Positions 44,985 to 57,134 of a stretch of 64,000 nucleotides of DNA are shown one piece after another (the first letter of the stretch is position 1; every line of letters starts with the position of its first letter). The DNA is taken from assembly GCA_902702965.1 (NCBI GenBank), contig CACRXP010000049.1, positions 481,276 through 545,275 on the forward strand, read 5' to 3'. The position numbers and the translations under genes were made by a program. The notes beneath the pieces were generated by a model. That model was not told the origin of the DNA and made no database searches. It saw nothing but the letters and a program-made list of their open reading frames with translations. This DNA is from Spirometra erinaceieuropaei (taxonomy: Eukaryota; Platyhelminthes; Cestoda; Diphyllobothriidea; Diphyllobothriidae).

Positions 44985-45165
44985 AACGGATGGTCCTTTT
45001 CTGGCTTGTTAGTCCTCAGCTATTCTTACCCAAGCTCGGATTTTTAGAATCTAGGATTCCAAATCGCGGTCACTGGTTATTAGGTTTTACTAAGTCCAAC
45101 GCTCTTCTACTGAGCTACGGGTCCGTTGTCCGATCAACTGCTTTTATGATATATGCCTTGTATTG
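44985..45165 (-). mobile_element. tRNA-derived SINE, variant head, minus orientation
   Basis: On minus an A box (TAGCTCAGTAG, 45,117-45,107) sits in 'ggacccgtagctcagtag', followed by 'agagcgttggacttag' and a B-box-like 'gatttggaatccta' (45,066 onward). The body ends 'ctaacaagccagaaaagg', as in the other SINEs. The head resembles a different tRNA (TAGCTCAG type) from the TGGC type heads elsewhere, suggesting a subfamily. Confidence 0.55.
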
Positions 45166-45169
45166 CATG

Positions 45170-46540
45170 GACTACCTATCTTTTCATATTGTAGCGGCTA
45201 AGCGGTAATGGTGTACGCTCAGTGCGCCGCAACTTCAGGCCATCTCCCAAGTTGTAAGAAGTGGGACGCCATTTGGAGAGAAGATTTTATTTATTCTGTA
45301 CAGAATAGGGAAGGAAAGTTGGCAACCGGACGAAGGTGCGTCCGGCGCCGCGGAGACGGCGTCCGCGAGAGCGGCGAGCCCTGTGTAGCCGAAGGTCGCC
45401 GCTACGAAAGTGTCGCGACAGATTGTTTACGCTAGTGTTCTGGGCTGTTTCCGCCTGTCTTACCAATCAGCGATAGTAGGTGCGTTGATTGGCTCCAAGC
45501 CCACGCGAGGGTAGTAAGAAGCCTCGCATGGTGCAGGCAGAGTATCGATTAGATGCGTGGTCCAGACAGTGAATTGCAACGAGACAAATCGAAGCTGGGC
45601 AGACGTGCGTGCCATAGCAGATCGTCGCGAGGACGTAGGTGCAGGCACTAGCGAGAGGCGCGACGTAGCCACTGTGGTTGTCCACTACAATATGCAGAAT
45701 GTTTTGGAAATCTGGATCTCCAGACTGCTTAGCGTCTATGTTCATGGGAAGTGGTTTCATTATCTTCTTATAGTTCTGTAGAAAAATGCCGTTTGCAGTC
45801 AGAATAAATAAAGATAAGCATGATTACTCACAGACACATTCAAGAAAATATTATAAAAGCTGAAATAAAGCAACAGATAACGAAGCAGACATCTCAGGAA
45901 CACATGAAGTGGAGTTGATGTATGAAGAAATCGAGTTTATTGTATACTTTCAAAGTTGGCACTCCGCTAAATCCTGGCACAACTTTAGATGACCCAGCGA
46001 TTTCTACTAGAGGACGGTTGTTTACTTGTCACATTCATTGCTCTCCCGACTGATAAGATCTTATAGAATCACCTGTACGAAGGTCAAGACCGGAAGGCTG
46101 CTGTGGGTTAAAATTTCGCCAAAGATGTCGTGTTTCCTGCATAGTTTTGCCTAACCCAATTGCTATAGTCCTTGTATCTGAATCGGTATGATATCGCCGT
46201 TACTTCTGATATTATGTTCCACTAGGCTTCCTCCGCATCAGCGTAATATCCAGCGCCTGTTTCCAGACTTGCAACTCTTAGACACGCTCTTTCTTGTCTC
46301 CGACTATAACAATTTGTCCAAGATGAATTTCAACCAGTTGGATGAGATTGGCCAGCTTTTTGTCTGCCGCACACCACATTCTCGTGATTTCACAGTTCCA
46401 ATTACCTGACTTTTCATTGCCTGTGATTTTTCGAACGATCGTCAAAAGCAATCTGCCTATAGAGTAGCATTACCTACGCGATGGGGACTAGGTTGTGTGT
46501 ATGGAAAGCATAGTGGCACTGTGTTTAGCTATCTCGCTGT
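45170..46540. other. Unassigned region with a GC-rich, CCAAT-containing patch
   Basis: 45.33-45.66 kb is GC- and CpG-rich with 'ccaatcag' (45,462) and an inverted CCAAT (45,487), which could be a promoter, but no TATA box, exon or donor was convincing. The 75-codon frame at 45208-45435 has no motif. AT-rich sequence follows to 46.5 kb. Confidence 0.3.
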
Positions 46541-46544
46541 CTTG

Positions 46545-46650
46545 CCATAGGCGTCAGGTGGACACGGGAGGAGACAGTGCTGTAGGCGCTGCGCAAGTCC
46601 GTCCCGATAAAAACCAATGAATGCACAATTCACTGGTATTACGCCCGTTA
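46545..46650 (+). repeat. GC-rich interspersed repeat ('GAGT' family) copy 6
   Basis: 'caggtggacacgggagg', 'agtgctgtaggcgctgcgca', 'agtccgtcccgataaaaac' and 'gcacaattcactgg' correspond to the family core. Confidence 0.45.
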
Positions 46651-46654
46651 CATG

Positions 46655-48425
46655 TGCCGTCGCTTGTGGTGCTCGAATTGGCTGTGCGTCCGTGGTTAGG
46701 CTCGAATCAAGTGGTCTACCTCCCATTAAATTGACTGTACGGCAACACTTTGCCTCCTTGGCTGGAAAATGGCTAAAACGTGGCTGGGGAGCAGGCCCCC
46801 TCGTCTTCATCTGCCGACATTATCGGGCTTTAATAGTCCAATTCACCCCCGTCGCCCGCAACTTATACAATTTCATGGATATACCCGAACGACTATTAGG
46901 ACAGGAAGGACGCTGTGGATTTACGGTCTACCAAAGCTGCCTTATCAGCCGGCACATCCCACAGGTTGGCTAACAAGCTGCCAAGCAAAACCTTCATTCT
47001 GCTTGAATCTCCACCGTTATTGCGCGCGATGACTGATTATACTCGTAAGATGTCACCATCGAAATCTCACCAACCGGTGGGCCACGCCTTTGGAACCACG
47101 CTAACGGAGAGAAAAAGCTATAAGTCTGGGAAGGAGAAACCCATAAGGCTAGTGAGACTGTTGTTTGATCTCTGTATGGTGTATACCTCGCGAATGGACA
47201 ACAGTCACAGTTGTTTACTAATCAGCGATTGGATGGTTCGTAATACTGATCCCTTCTCCTTTTATCTTAATGTGACCTTGGGATACTTTCCGCCTTTTCC
47301 ATTAGCTTACTGCCTAAACAATGATTGAAATTTTCTATATAACGCCACGCCAGGACAACAAGGCTATTGTTATGGAGACTGGATGATGAGGTAATTAGAC
47401 AAATTGTCGACAAAACGGTATTTCTGGATGAAAAAATATCGATGATTTTGGTCGCTGACTACTAATAATATAGGCATAAATATTCAGTGCAAGAACACCT
47501 GGCTAACATCATGAAATTCCGATTGTGTTTTGACATTTGGAGCACAAGTACAATGTCCTTCGTAAGAAAATATCGCAACCCCTCCTTTTGAATAAGGAGT
47601 AATAAAGTCGTTGGTTAACATTAATATTTGTTATGACGTTGAAAGATTTAGGTAAAAGAGTCTAAAACGTTTCCGCCGTTGCCAGCGACCTATTTAAAAT
47701 CCATCTCCATAGATCTTTAGACCGTTTATCTAAATAGATTAAGTATAAGAAGAGCACAAGGCGAAGACATTTTTATTAAAAACGTTTTGTTCAAAAACCG
47801 TCAAAATGTGGTATCTTATTTAATAAAGTCACTCCCAACTATAACCTAGGTTTCAAACAAAAACTTTCACAAGTTAAGGTAGATAGAACTAAGTTTTTCT
47901 TTTACGACTTCGTCGTCGGCATGAGCGCATTAGGTGCAAGCAGTATGATTGCTAATTACTTATTAAGGTTTCCTGTTCTCATTGACGGACATAAACAGCA
48001 GATGCTGCTTGCGTTTTAGGTGTGTCGTACAACCGCAAATATCGTTGGCAAGGTGAAGCAGAAGTAATGTAAACAAGGTTGTCCCTGTTAAAATAAGTAC
48101 TTTCATGCATTTCTTTTTTATCACTGATGCGAGGTCTTTCATTGGCCTTTTTCTATGGGCAGTAGTTCTCATAAAACAAAGTTTAAAAATACACGCAAGT
48201 GGTCACCTAAAAATCAGACTTTGTGATAATAAAACACTTATCACACAGGCATTCCCAAGTGCTGTTATATGCGCACCTAATGGAAGAAAAGCGCACTCGC
48301 TAGAGCGGACAGACCAAAAGAGCTGTCAGCATGAAAATGAATCTTAAAACTGAATTATTTCACTTGGAAAATCCAAGTTATCTGACAATGACGTCACCTT
48401 GGCTATTTTTAAATATATTTATAGG
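46655..48425. other. Unassigned region
   Basis: Two overlapping plus frames (118 codons at 46617-46973, 137 codons at 46915-47328) have no recognised domain and no matched splice sites, so I do not call them genes. AT-rich after 47.3 kb. Confidence 0.3.
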
Positions 48426-48429
48426 CGAG

Positions 48430-48955
48430 ACTTGGTTCTGCAGCCCCCCCTCAGTGATACAACATGGTTGTCGCTCTACAAAAAGTCTAGTAGATGTGAG
48501 TCCGCTGACTTTAGAAATTTCACGTATTTGCATTTTTCTACAATTTTAATCAAGCGATTAACTGGGCCACGTGGGAAGGAGTGTGTATATGCCAGCCTCG
48601 GTTATATCAGGTACTCGCACACACAGGCTTCCCTGCGCCTGCTTCAAGCCCTGCTTGCTCTATCTTTATTACCCTCATCTAATGAGTTATCCGGCACACT
48701 TGTTAATGGAATTGTCCAATCGGTGTGGAACTCTGTCGGTCCCACTACGGTGGGCATGCATTGCAAATTACCACGCGGTTTCCTTCGTGGCCTTCCAGTT
48801 GGGATTGCGCCCCCCGTATCCTCTCAGTCCAACGATTGGCTGTGCCGGGGGGGGGGAGTGGGGAGTGTGTATACGCTAACTTCACAAGCATCCCTGCGGG
48901 TGCTTCGAGTTCTGCTTGCGCACTCTTTCCCTTCCTAACCCGGTAAGTGGCTAAG
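48430..48955 (+). repeat. 530-bp interspersed repeat, copy 2
   Basis: 'ggttctgcagccccccctca', 'cctcggttatatcaggtac', 'gcttcaagccctgcttgctc', 'gattggctgtgccgggg', 'ctaacccggtaagtggctaa' match copy 1 at 40.2 kb in order and orientation. A 10-base G run at 48,847-48,856 replaces a mixed purine stretch of copy 1. Three overlapping frames of 73-179 codons are shadows. Confidence 0.65.
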
Positions 48956-49139
48956 TTATGTCATTTTCAATTCCACTGCACAATATGTGTCAAATCGACC
49001 GCTTAAATATTTTATTCTTCTGCAAGATTTCGTTTTTGGCGACAATGTATCTTTACTAGTTAGATATGTATTTTAATCGGTTCCTCTAAAAGACGAAGTC
49101 CGCTCTACTAATAGAAGCGAACTAGCGACTTTCGGCAAG

Positions 49140-49195
49140 CAGTTCAGAAGAAGATGCGATCACTGAAACAAGAAGTTTATTGGCCTGACGATTCA
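49140..49195 (-). mobile_element. PLE 3' end fragment (eroded)
   Basis: 'aagaagatgcgatcactgaa', 'acaagaagtttattggcctg' and 'acgattcagat' match the PLE 3' end at 41.52 kb in the same orientation. The hammerhead core is lost: GAAACGTC has become GAATCGTC and the CTGATGA box is absent. Confidence 0.5.
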
Positions 49196-49199
49196 GATA

Positions 49200-50335
49200 C
49201 CCTCTAGAACCCCTATTGTTATTGTTATTCCGGATTCGGTAGAGAATTTAAAAGGTCGAGTCAATAAACGTTTTGCTTCAGAAATCCTGCGGTGGACAGA
49301 CATGAAGGAGTAGAATCCTTTTTGTTTTAATGAACGGTGACGGTGAAATTGAGTATGAGCTAAAAAAACCTAGTCCCCTTCCCCGATGGCAGCCCCTGGG
49401 CGACAATGACGATGGCGTTGTTCTGAACCAAATGCCACACTTTTCTTTCACTTTTGAGATCGCCTCTAATTCTTACAATAAACATTTGACGCTTTTACTG
49501 TTCTCTTTGTCATACAATGGATTATTCTCTCTACGATTAAGATCATGACCGATAAAACGAAGGCCATTTCTAAAGGGAAAAGCCCAGGAGATTAGGATAT
49601 AACCATCCCATCTCCACACAAAGATACAGACGGGCCGGCGGTTTTTGGACCTCTTTCGAGGTCTGAGGTTACATTAGAGCATTTTCAATTCCTGAAAGCC
49701 TGTTATCTAAACGAAAAAAAACGATTTAATCGAATATTGCAGTCGTAAGGTCGTTACGCCTTGTATTTTGGCGAAATCGTTTTTTAAAAGGGAGGTTAAA
49801 GAGTGATTATTGATAGCAGGCCTGTAGTTGGGTCGACTTTTGTTCATATTGAAATCCACATTATCCTCATTCAAACACGATTTACTCAGATTTTTCCCTT
49901 ACCAAATCCGTTAATTTATGTCCTTCGCTTGAAGCGCCTTCACTTATTTGAATATATGCGCTTGTGTAACAACGTGAGATCTGCTCACATGAACAGACTA
50001 ACAGAAATATGACTTGCAAAGAAGAAAAATTGATCACGTGTCATTCGTTGCGTGTCTTTGATTTTTCACTGATAAGCCTACCAAGCGGTAGGGATCAGTA
50101 CCTTGAATCGTCCTATCTTATCAAAATAAGACTTTTTATGTGGATCGGCTGGCGCTTCAGTCCCCGTATCGTGCCTGCCTTTTCCACCTTAGACAATAAA
50201 TCACGGATTAATTTGGATAACCCGCATAGAAGGGCTGTCTCGAATATAAATAACTTCCATAATGAATACTGTCCGCGTAGGGGCGAGCATAGTCGTAAAC
50301 ACGGTAACCTTTAACCTCCTTTTTAGGCTCATCAT
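49200..50335. other. Unassigned spacer
   Basis: No recognised feature. Frames at 49330-49548 and 50009-50314 have no motif. Confidence 0.3.
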
Positions 50336-50589
50336 GGAGTTTATCAAAAGAGACTAGATTTTATCACGCAAAGGGAAACGTTAGACACAGAGAGATAGGA
50401 CAATTCGATTTTTTTCGAAAGATTCAAAATAAAATTCAAAAATTCAGAGTTTTTCGCAAAAGGTGGGCTCGATTCACTTTGAACAGAATATGGGTTACTG
50501 TATTTCTCAAGAGTTAAAAAAAGTTCACACAGAACGGAGAAACTATTAAAGAGACAATTCAGGTATTTTGGTCTCATAGAACTTGAGAT

Positions 50590-51900
50590 AGCGTGCCAGG
50601 AACGTTAATACAGAACCCTGATATGCCGATGTACAACAAGAGATATGTTGAAAGCCACGACGCATGGGGCAGGAGGGCTTCGTAAAAATTAGTTCAGAAG
50701 GTAGAGGATGGGCATTGTCATCCAGAATTCGATCAGAAAATTGCTTGACCCTTTTGAAATGTCGTTAAATGATAATATCGAATAAGAAACCATAAGAAAC
50801 ACCGGCAGCAGAAGAGAGCATTTGGAGGACTCGTTTTAAAATTAACGGATCTCTTTTGAGCAAGACAAGAAAAATAAGCGTAGAAAAATAAATAATGAGA
50901 GGGGGAATGCGAGCATTTATGAATTTTCCGATTAAGGGTTTAGGTGTGCGATAAAGAAGTAAACGATGAATGTAGTAAAGAGGTCTCCGCAATTTGGTGG
51001 AAAGAACCTCAAAAAGGAGGGAAAATGAAATATTAGATGACCATGCAACACAAAGATACCTGAAAGAGGACAACTCGTTTGGAAGGATGTCCAGTGATTC
51101 AGGACTAGGAGAGGCTCGCAGTCGGGAAACACACCGGACGGGTTTTTAATTATTTAATAGAAGACCATTATTCTGCGACCATACAAAGACATGATCAAGG
51201 CCATATTTCAGAGACAGGATGTGAGTCTTATCTTTAAGAGGGTTACCAACAACCACCTCGTCCGCATACCTAACTAACAGACAGTCAGCTGGGAATCTAA
51301 GGTCATCACTGTGAAAGTAGAAAAGGTGAGTGGATAAAATAGAACCTTGGCGAACGCTGTCTTTGGGAAGGACAGTAGATTTCCAGTTGCCGGATTAGAT
51401 AAACTGAAAACGGTAAGTTAAGTACTCACCGAACCAAACAACAACCCATCCTGGAGACCCGCACGCGGATGTTTTGGTAAGGAGAAGATGACGCGGAACA
51501 GTTTTGAAGGCGACGTAGTCAAGAAGAGCACAGAAATACTCATGATAACCCTTATCTACTTCTTTTAGGTCAGAGTAAACCACAAAGACAAAAGCATCCA
51601 GGGTATTTCGCTTGGAAAACTGGAAGAGAATGGCTGTATAAAATTTAAGGGCAACTCGATCAGCAAGCTCTAATGGTGCAGAAGAGCAGACAATCGCACA
51701 AAGATATCTAGGACAAAAATTTGCGGGTTTTTTAGGAATTGGAGTGATGCTTACTGTACGTCAGTTGTCAGGAATCTTGGACTCCATGAATGACATGTTA
51801 ATAAGGAGTGTCAAATAGGGGTTATTTGAGGACAGCAAGATTTAAGAAGAAAAGGCGAGACCCCGTCTAGTCTGGTAGCTATTGACCCACGGATCTTTTA
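50590..51900 (-). pseudogene. LINE reverse transcriptase domain remnant
   Basis: Recognisable blocks in order: 'SITPIPKKPANFCPRYL' (RT region near 51.75 kb), 'FVVYSDLKEVDKGYHEY' (palm Asp region, FDL.KA-like, near 51.56 kb), 'QGSILSTHLF' (GxPQGS block, near 51.34 kb), 'VRYADEVVVGN' (51,271-51,242), 'FRYLCVAW' and 'LRRPLYYIHRLLLYR'. The catalytic YADD reads YADE. Stops and frameshifts separate the blocks. Upstream 'SPFLL' near 51.85 kb marks the start of the RT. Confidence 0.8.
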
Positions 51901-52399
51901 AGGTGTTTCTCCGTTGTCGCCACAGACACATGGAAGAAGGGAAGTGTTATGTGAGGGAAGAGTGAAGTCGTTGTGAGTAAAGATAAAATGTTTGTTTAAG
52001 TAGTCTAGATCGGCGTCCACATGTGCCTGCATACCATGGTGGTCAGTGAGACACTTAAGAATCCTTCAAATTTCTACAGGCGAGGAAAAAAAGGAGGGGA
52101 AGCAAGAAAAGGTAAGAAACTGACCAATAAACGGGTCATGTGGCCTGGTAATCTATTTTATATTTGGCTGTTTACGTTCTTCAGACCGCCACGTAGGCCT
52201 AGCTGGTAGAGAAGTTCCATTTTGGCGTTTTCGGGACTTTAGATGGGAAGAAGAAATTATATCCGGTCTTGCCACAACGATATCTACGGGGCAGCAAACA
52301 TCAAAAAATTCTTTCAAGAACTTTGTAAGGTGGCTGAAGGATGATTCGACGTTCGAGTATTTAGAATAGGGGGATAGTGGAAGGTATAAAAGTCTGAAG

Positions 52400-53000
52400 C
52401 AGGTGAATGTTTTATGTAGGCATGTTGCGAACCTTAGTCTTTCTCTCGAGTTTGACAAACAGTCCGGGTTTAAAGATGGAGGAGATTGTTGGAAGACTCA
52501 ATAAAGTAGAATGATTGGAATCTAACAACGGAGCTCTATTTTTAATACATGAAGGCTCGAAGGTATTGGTCAGAATGTGATCAAGAAGGACGTCATAAAA
52601 GTGTGAGGACACATAGGTTCACACGGTTAAAATCGCGCATAAGAAAATAAGATGCTTGCAAGCAAACAGATAGTTCTTATGAAAAAAAGTCGAAAAACAG
52701 ACTTGAGCATCTTTACAGGTGGAGGGGGGATATGAATAGTGAAAAACCTAACGCATTTAGAAGTATCAACAAACGGAGCTTGGATTTAACAGCAATAACG
52801 CTTATCAAATCATTGGAGTAGAAAAATTAGGACGTACAATCTCTGTACCAAACTTGTTCAACAAATATAACAACCCCTCCATCTTTGCTACACGATGAAG
52901 ACTTTCTATCAGTTCGAAGGCAGCCGAAGGACGGAGAACTAATTAGTTGCGAACCAATATGACCATTTGACCACGTCTCTTGAAGACAAATCACGTCAAT
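52400..53000 (-). pseudogene. LINE endonuclease domain remnant
   Basis: The signature 'DVICLQETW' (near 52,985-52,960) is the APE motif with the metal-binding Glu. It is followed by 'KDGGVVIFVE' and, further down, 'MRDFN' (52,638-52,624), the position of the conserved GDFN with Gly changed to Arg. 'FYDVLLDHILTNTFEP' near 52.59 kb corresponds to the region leading to the missing SDH motif. In-frame stops and shifts occur throughout. Confidence 0.75.
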
Positions 53001-53248
53001 CCTACTGTGTTATTTTTAAAAAATTGTTCTTTGTTCGACACTTCAGTGCGAGTCAACAACCGCACCGGTGTTTTTTTCCGATACATACGCTTTTGTTCAT
53101 GGAAGGGAAGTAAGGTCGGCGAAGAAAGATCACAGATACGACATACTGGTCGAAAAGTACAACAAGTAGCATCATGGACATTTGTCAGTGAATTTGACGA
53201 TTTCGGTCCCTTCAAAAAAGTTTTGGCACATTGTAAAGCTGACCTCAT
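52991..53248 (-). pseudogene. LINE 5' segment with Cys-rich patch
   Basis: An open frame of 85 codons directly 5' of the endonuclease. It contains a C/H-rich run ('HDATCCTFRPVCRICDLSS') that may be the remnant of a zinc knuckle or of ORF1. The assignment follows from position rather than a clear motif. Confidence 0.4.
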
Positions 53249-53469
53249 AACCTTGGCTCAGGCAAATAAAGGATATAAAAAGACCAATATAGCGAAGGGA
53301 AATAGACAGAGTAATACAGTTTCTAAAATTTGCACGTGAATGGTGAGCGAAAAAAACCTGACAGATTTTTACAGTCCACTGAAAGTTTGTTGCTCTTTCT
53401 GTTTTGTTATTTGTCTACTAAACCAATGAATTCAAAGTAACAGAAAAATAAGCAATTTGTGCCATTGGT

Positions 53470-53540
53470 CTGTCAAAAATCGAACTGGCGACTTCAGAAC
53501 CGCCAGTTCTGCAGTTAGTGACCGATCTCATGTAGTGTGG
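53470..53540 (-). mobile_element. tRNA-like SINE head remnant
   Basis: On minus, 'ggcggttctgaagtcgccag' and 'ttcgatttttgacagacc' resemble a decayed anticodon-arm/T-arm order with a B-box-like GTTCGATTTTTGA. Weak; it abuts LIR copy 11. Confidence 0.3.
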
Positions 53541-54410
53541 GCTGGAAATCTTAACTGTTTATTCGACTAGGAACGATAACTTAAGTCGCATTGTGATATT
53601 GATTGACTTGCGGCATAGAGCCGTAATAGCGTAGGCACGTTAATTTGTTGCTTTTTAGGTGCAGTTCTTTTCCGCCGTTTGCGTTGACTGTTTTTAGTAT
53701 AAAATGACTACTCAAGTAGTTGAAATTTTGTCTATTGATTTTTTATGCACTTTTATAGAAGATGCATGTAAAATATGCCTTCCTGTATTCTTCTTTAAGT
53801 CTAGTACTCAAGGGATGAGTTTCTTCTGGTTTTTTAAAAACCCTTAAATTCCAGATTACGTTGATTTCAATCTGTCGTAGCACTCGCGTTTAGGGTTTTC
53901 AGTCTACTAGCTGTATGCTTTCCGTTTAGGGAAAAGAATCCATTCCTGCATGCCCTCAAGTAGATATCATATGGGGCTAATAAAAGTATTACAACTTATG
54001 TGGACGATGATGCACAGTGCATGTGGTACATTACTAAACAGATGTGTATCATGCTATTGGAATAGATGCTGCAAATCTTCGAAAAATCGCAGTTTGAACT
54101 ATTCTGAGACCAAAACCTACCGTTTCTTCAAGCATGAAATTCAAAATTCTAAAAAATATATCCCAGTTTTTAAGGATGTAAAGAATCAATAGAAAAGACT
54201 CCTATTACTTGAGCAGTCGTATTTTACCTAAGACAATCAATGCAACAGAAGAGGTGCATCTAAAAGCCAACATTTCAGCGTATGCACTTTCGAAGGCTTT
54301 ATGCTGCAAGATAATTAATATTAGAACATCACCTAAGCAATTCTCTTTAACGAGATACGCCCTTCAGGATTTCGATAAAAATTCTACGAGATGGGATACC
54401 GTTTATATTT
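53540..54410 (+). mobile_element. LIR family copy 11 (both arms)
   Basis: Left arm: 'gtcgcattgtgatattgatt' and 'agtataaaatgactactcaa'. Right arm: 'aaaagccaacatttcagcg', 'gcaagataattaatatt', 'caggatttcgataaaaattc', ending near 'tacgagatgggatacc'. A frame at 53950-54192 covers the middle and shows no motif. Confidence 0.5.
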
Positions 54411-54414
54411 AAAA

Positions 54415-57130
54415 TTCACAAAAATTTAACGCATTATTTGTATAGAAACATAATTTAGTATTTCGCTTCGCAATTTTCTGAGATGCTTCCTTGCTTCTTC
54501 TTCTTTCCATTTGGAAATGTTTAGGATCCAATTGTAACGAAAGTCCCGTCGATGCGGGATTTATCCCAGCATATTGCCCCACAAATTTTATGGCTTTTCT
54601 TCTGCGGGCATTAACGGGGCAGCATCAATTTTCCAAAATCACTCGCTTTCGTCCATTTTGGCATCGTCTACGATACCAGCCTGTCTGGGCGACGGATTGT
54701 GACGGCTATAAATACATCCAAATCCGGCTCAAACCGGAAGCGTCTGAAGTTATAATTTACGTTATCTCCCATGTCTACTAAGTGCCCCGAATCTGACTTG
54801 ACTGAAACGCTCCTTGCAAATCACAATTTGACCATTTTGAGAAGAAAGGCAAATATCTCCATGCAAAAGGCTTGGCCCCCATTGACTTCCTACAGGAAAA
54901 TTGGGCTTATCGGTAGAGGAAAAGTAAATTAGAAACTGTTGTTGATTGATTCACGATGCGTGCGTATGCATACTAGTTAAAAGCCCGGACATGATTTGCT
55001 TAGACTCTGCGCGGCTAAATGAATCAACTACGAGACAATCGACCCCCCCTTAAGTTACCTGTGTTTTCACATCTAGATTGCGATTTTAAGGTTTCTTAAT
55101 TTTTAGGAAATCAACATGCACAGACGCTAAAAATCATAAAAACGCGTTCATACCCCCAGAACAAGTAAAGACATCATTCAACGGCGGCTGTGGCAACTCG
55201 AACGACTCCTCAATATACATAACTTTAGGAAACTGTTAAAGCCGCACATACGCATTATAGAGACTTACTTTCAGTGGCTACCCATATCCATTTATGAACA
55301 AGAAGTCCGTGATAGCGGGAATACCCGGAAGATTCAGCCGGCGCCTGTACTTCTCGTGACCACGGACAATAATTTCAAACAAAACAAATTTACTCCAAAA
55401 CGGACGTAATTTGAAAGATTCACGTAAACTGATGTTTTTCTTATTAGGTGCATGCAGTTCCCAGCAAAAAGTACCCGAGTTTGCTTAATTTTGAGACCGT
55501 AGCAGGAACGCCACCACAGTTGTGTCGTTTTTGCGTTCGCAAACAGCCTCCGTTGAATAAACAGGGCTTGCCTTTTAAATACGGCCATTCTCTTCCACAA
55601 AATGTAGAGCCTGCTGTGCTCTGTAGTAAAGGAGCAAAATCCTCCATCTCTCTCAGAGGAAGTTTCTGTGGAGATGCAGGCGTTTCTAGTAAACATCCAC
55701 TAGCACATTTCTAAAAATGGAGGTCATGGAACGTGAAGAATTTTAGAGATTAATGGTTGCGAAAAGTTGTTTTTTCTCTCTCGGAAATCCCCTTAATGCA
55801 TGGAAGGAAGGAACTACCATTACTTAGAGGACTGAAACTGACAGTCCAGTAGCATGGACAAGGAAAGGCGGAAATCTGGGACATTTCCAGTATCTCTTTG
55901 TCCTCTGGAAAAGCAAAGACAGTTGTCCGTAATTAAAGAACGAAACGAAAAATGGTAGGCAGAATTTTTGAAAGTTTCCAGACGTTTTTTAATAACTCGG
56001 GACGTTAAGAGAAGTTCTTAGTTGTTCGCTTTTTATCAAACAGGACACAGAAGGAACTAGTGGCAGGGTACATTTGCAGTTGATTTCACAAACATTTAAC
56101 TGAAAAGAGATCACTCGGGTAGACCAGCAACATTAATAAGTGATCGACATGGTAGAGTGTTGGCGCTTTGATTAGCGCTCTGTGTAATTAGTCATTGGAA
56201 AAGGGGCACAATTAGTACGTTTTTATTGATTTCCGATACACAGGTAAGCCAAAGTTTATGGAAAGACTGCTGAGAAATTAATTTTTGTATGAAACCTGAA
56301 AGAGTATAGGTCGTAAAATGCGAGACCTTATGCTTATTGTTGTCGCCAACTGTTTTCATGTTTGCTAGTGATGTTCATAACTTATTTATTATAAACCACA
56401 CATGCATCTATAGATATTCGGTGAACCGAAAAATTGTCATATATAAGACTTTTGGCGGACACACGAAGTTTTTTGTGAGAAAATGAGCAATACTAAACCT
56501 GGGACCTTATGACAATGCAAAAACGCAATATTCGCCTAAATATAGGCGCGTTTTGGGCATTAACAAAGGCTCTCTGCTATTAAGCAGTATTTTTGAACAA
56601 ATATTCTGTTAAACCTTCAGCTATAAAACCTCAGAATTTTTATAAATATCATAAATTTATCAAACAGGCAAAGCATTCCGTCAGAAAGTGCGCACGACTT
56701 TCACTCAAAATGTTTCAAATTCCTGTGACGCTTTGAAATTAGGGCATTCATGTGATGAGTGGGGAGGGCCATTTTTTAATCCTCTTAGGACTGAGTGCCG
56801 TTAGGATGACAAATAGTGTTTGCTTAAAATATATTATTTATTAAGAATAAATCACGTGTCGGATTTCGGACGAACAAACTCCATTTATTCCGCTAAATAC
56901 TTTTAGATACTGACAGAAAGGAATCAGAATATTCAGGTGACTTTTTGCGCGTTAACTTGCAGCATTCAGTTATTGGCAGTACCGGGGCCTCTTTTTTGTC
57001 TTTTGACCCAAGAAAGTCTGATCCGACCCATCATTGCGGATGGTCACGTTCATACTGCGAAAGTAAATATGAGAGATCAAAAGAGTGCATTACACCATCT
57101 AACACATGCACGATTGCTATGAATTCAATG
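54415..57130. other. Unassigned region
   Basis: Frames of 96 codons (54491-54781, plus) and 120 codons (55334-55696, minus, overlapped by an 88-codon plus frame) show no recognised domain. AT-rich from 55.7 to 56.9 kb. No RNA gene or known repeat. Confidence 0.3.
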
Positions 57131-57134
57131 AACG

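Larger units (their letters stand above)
50340..53300 (-). mobile_element. APE-type non-LTR retrotransposon (LINE), degenerate
   Basis: Read on minus, the element has a 5' segment (53.25-53.0 kb), an apurinic-endonuclease-like domain, a reverse transcriptase and a short C-terminal region ending near 50,340. The product would nick the target and copy its own RNA by target-primed reverse transcription. All domains are in the right order and spacing but are spread over three frames with many stops, so this is a dead copy, near full length (about 3 kb). The clade is uncertain: APE plus RT without an evident RNase H fits CR1/Jockey- or RTE-like LINEs. Confidence 0.85.

Noticed and set aside
46915..47328. 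137-codon plus ORF as a gene
   Set aside because: No motif or splice support; overlapping frames of similar length suggest local lack of stops and not coding.
48399..48938. 179-codon plus ORF
   Set aside because: It lies in the 530-bp repeat; in the homologous copy at 40.2 kb the frame is broken and different frames are open.
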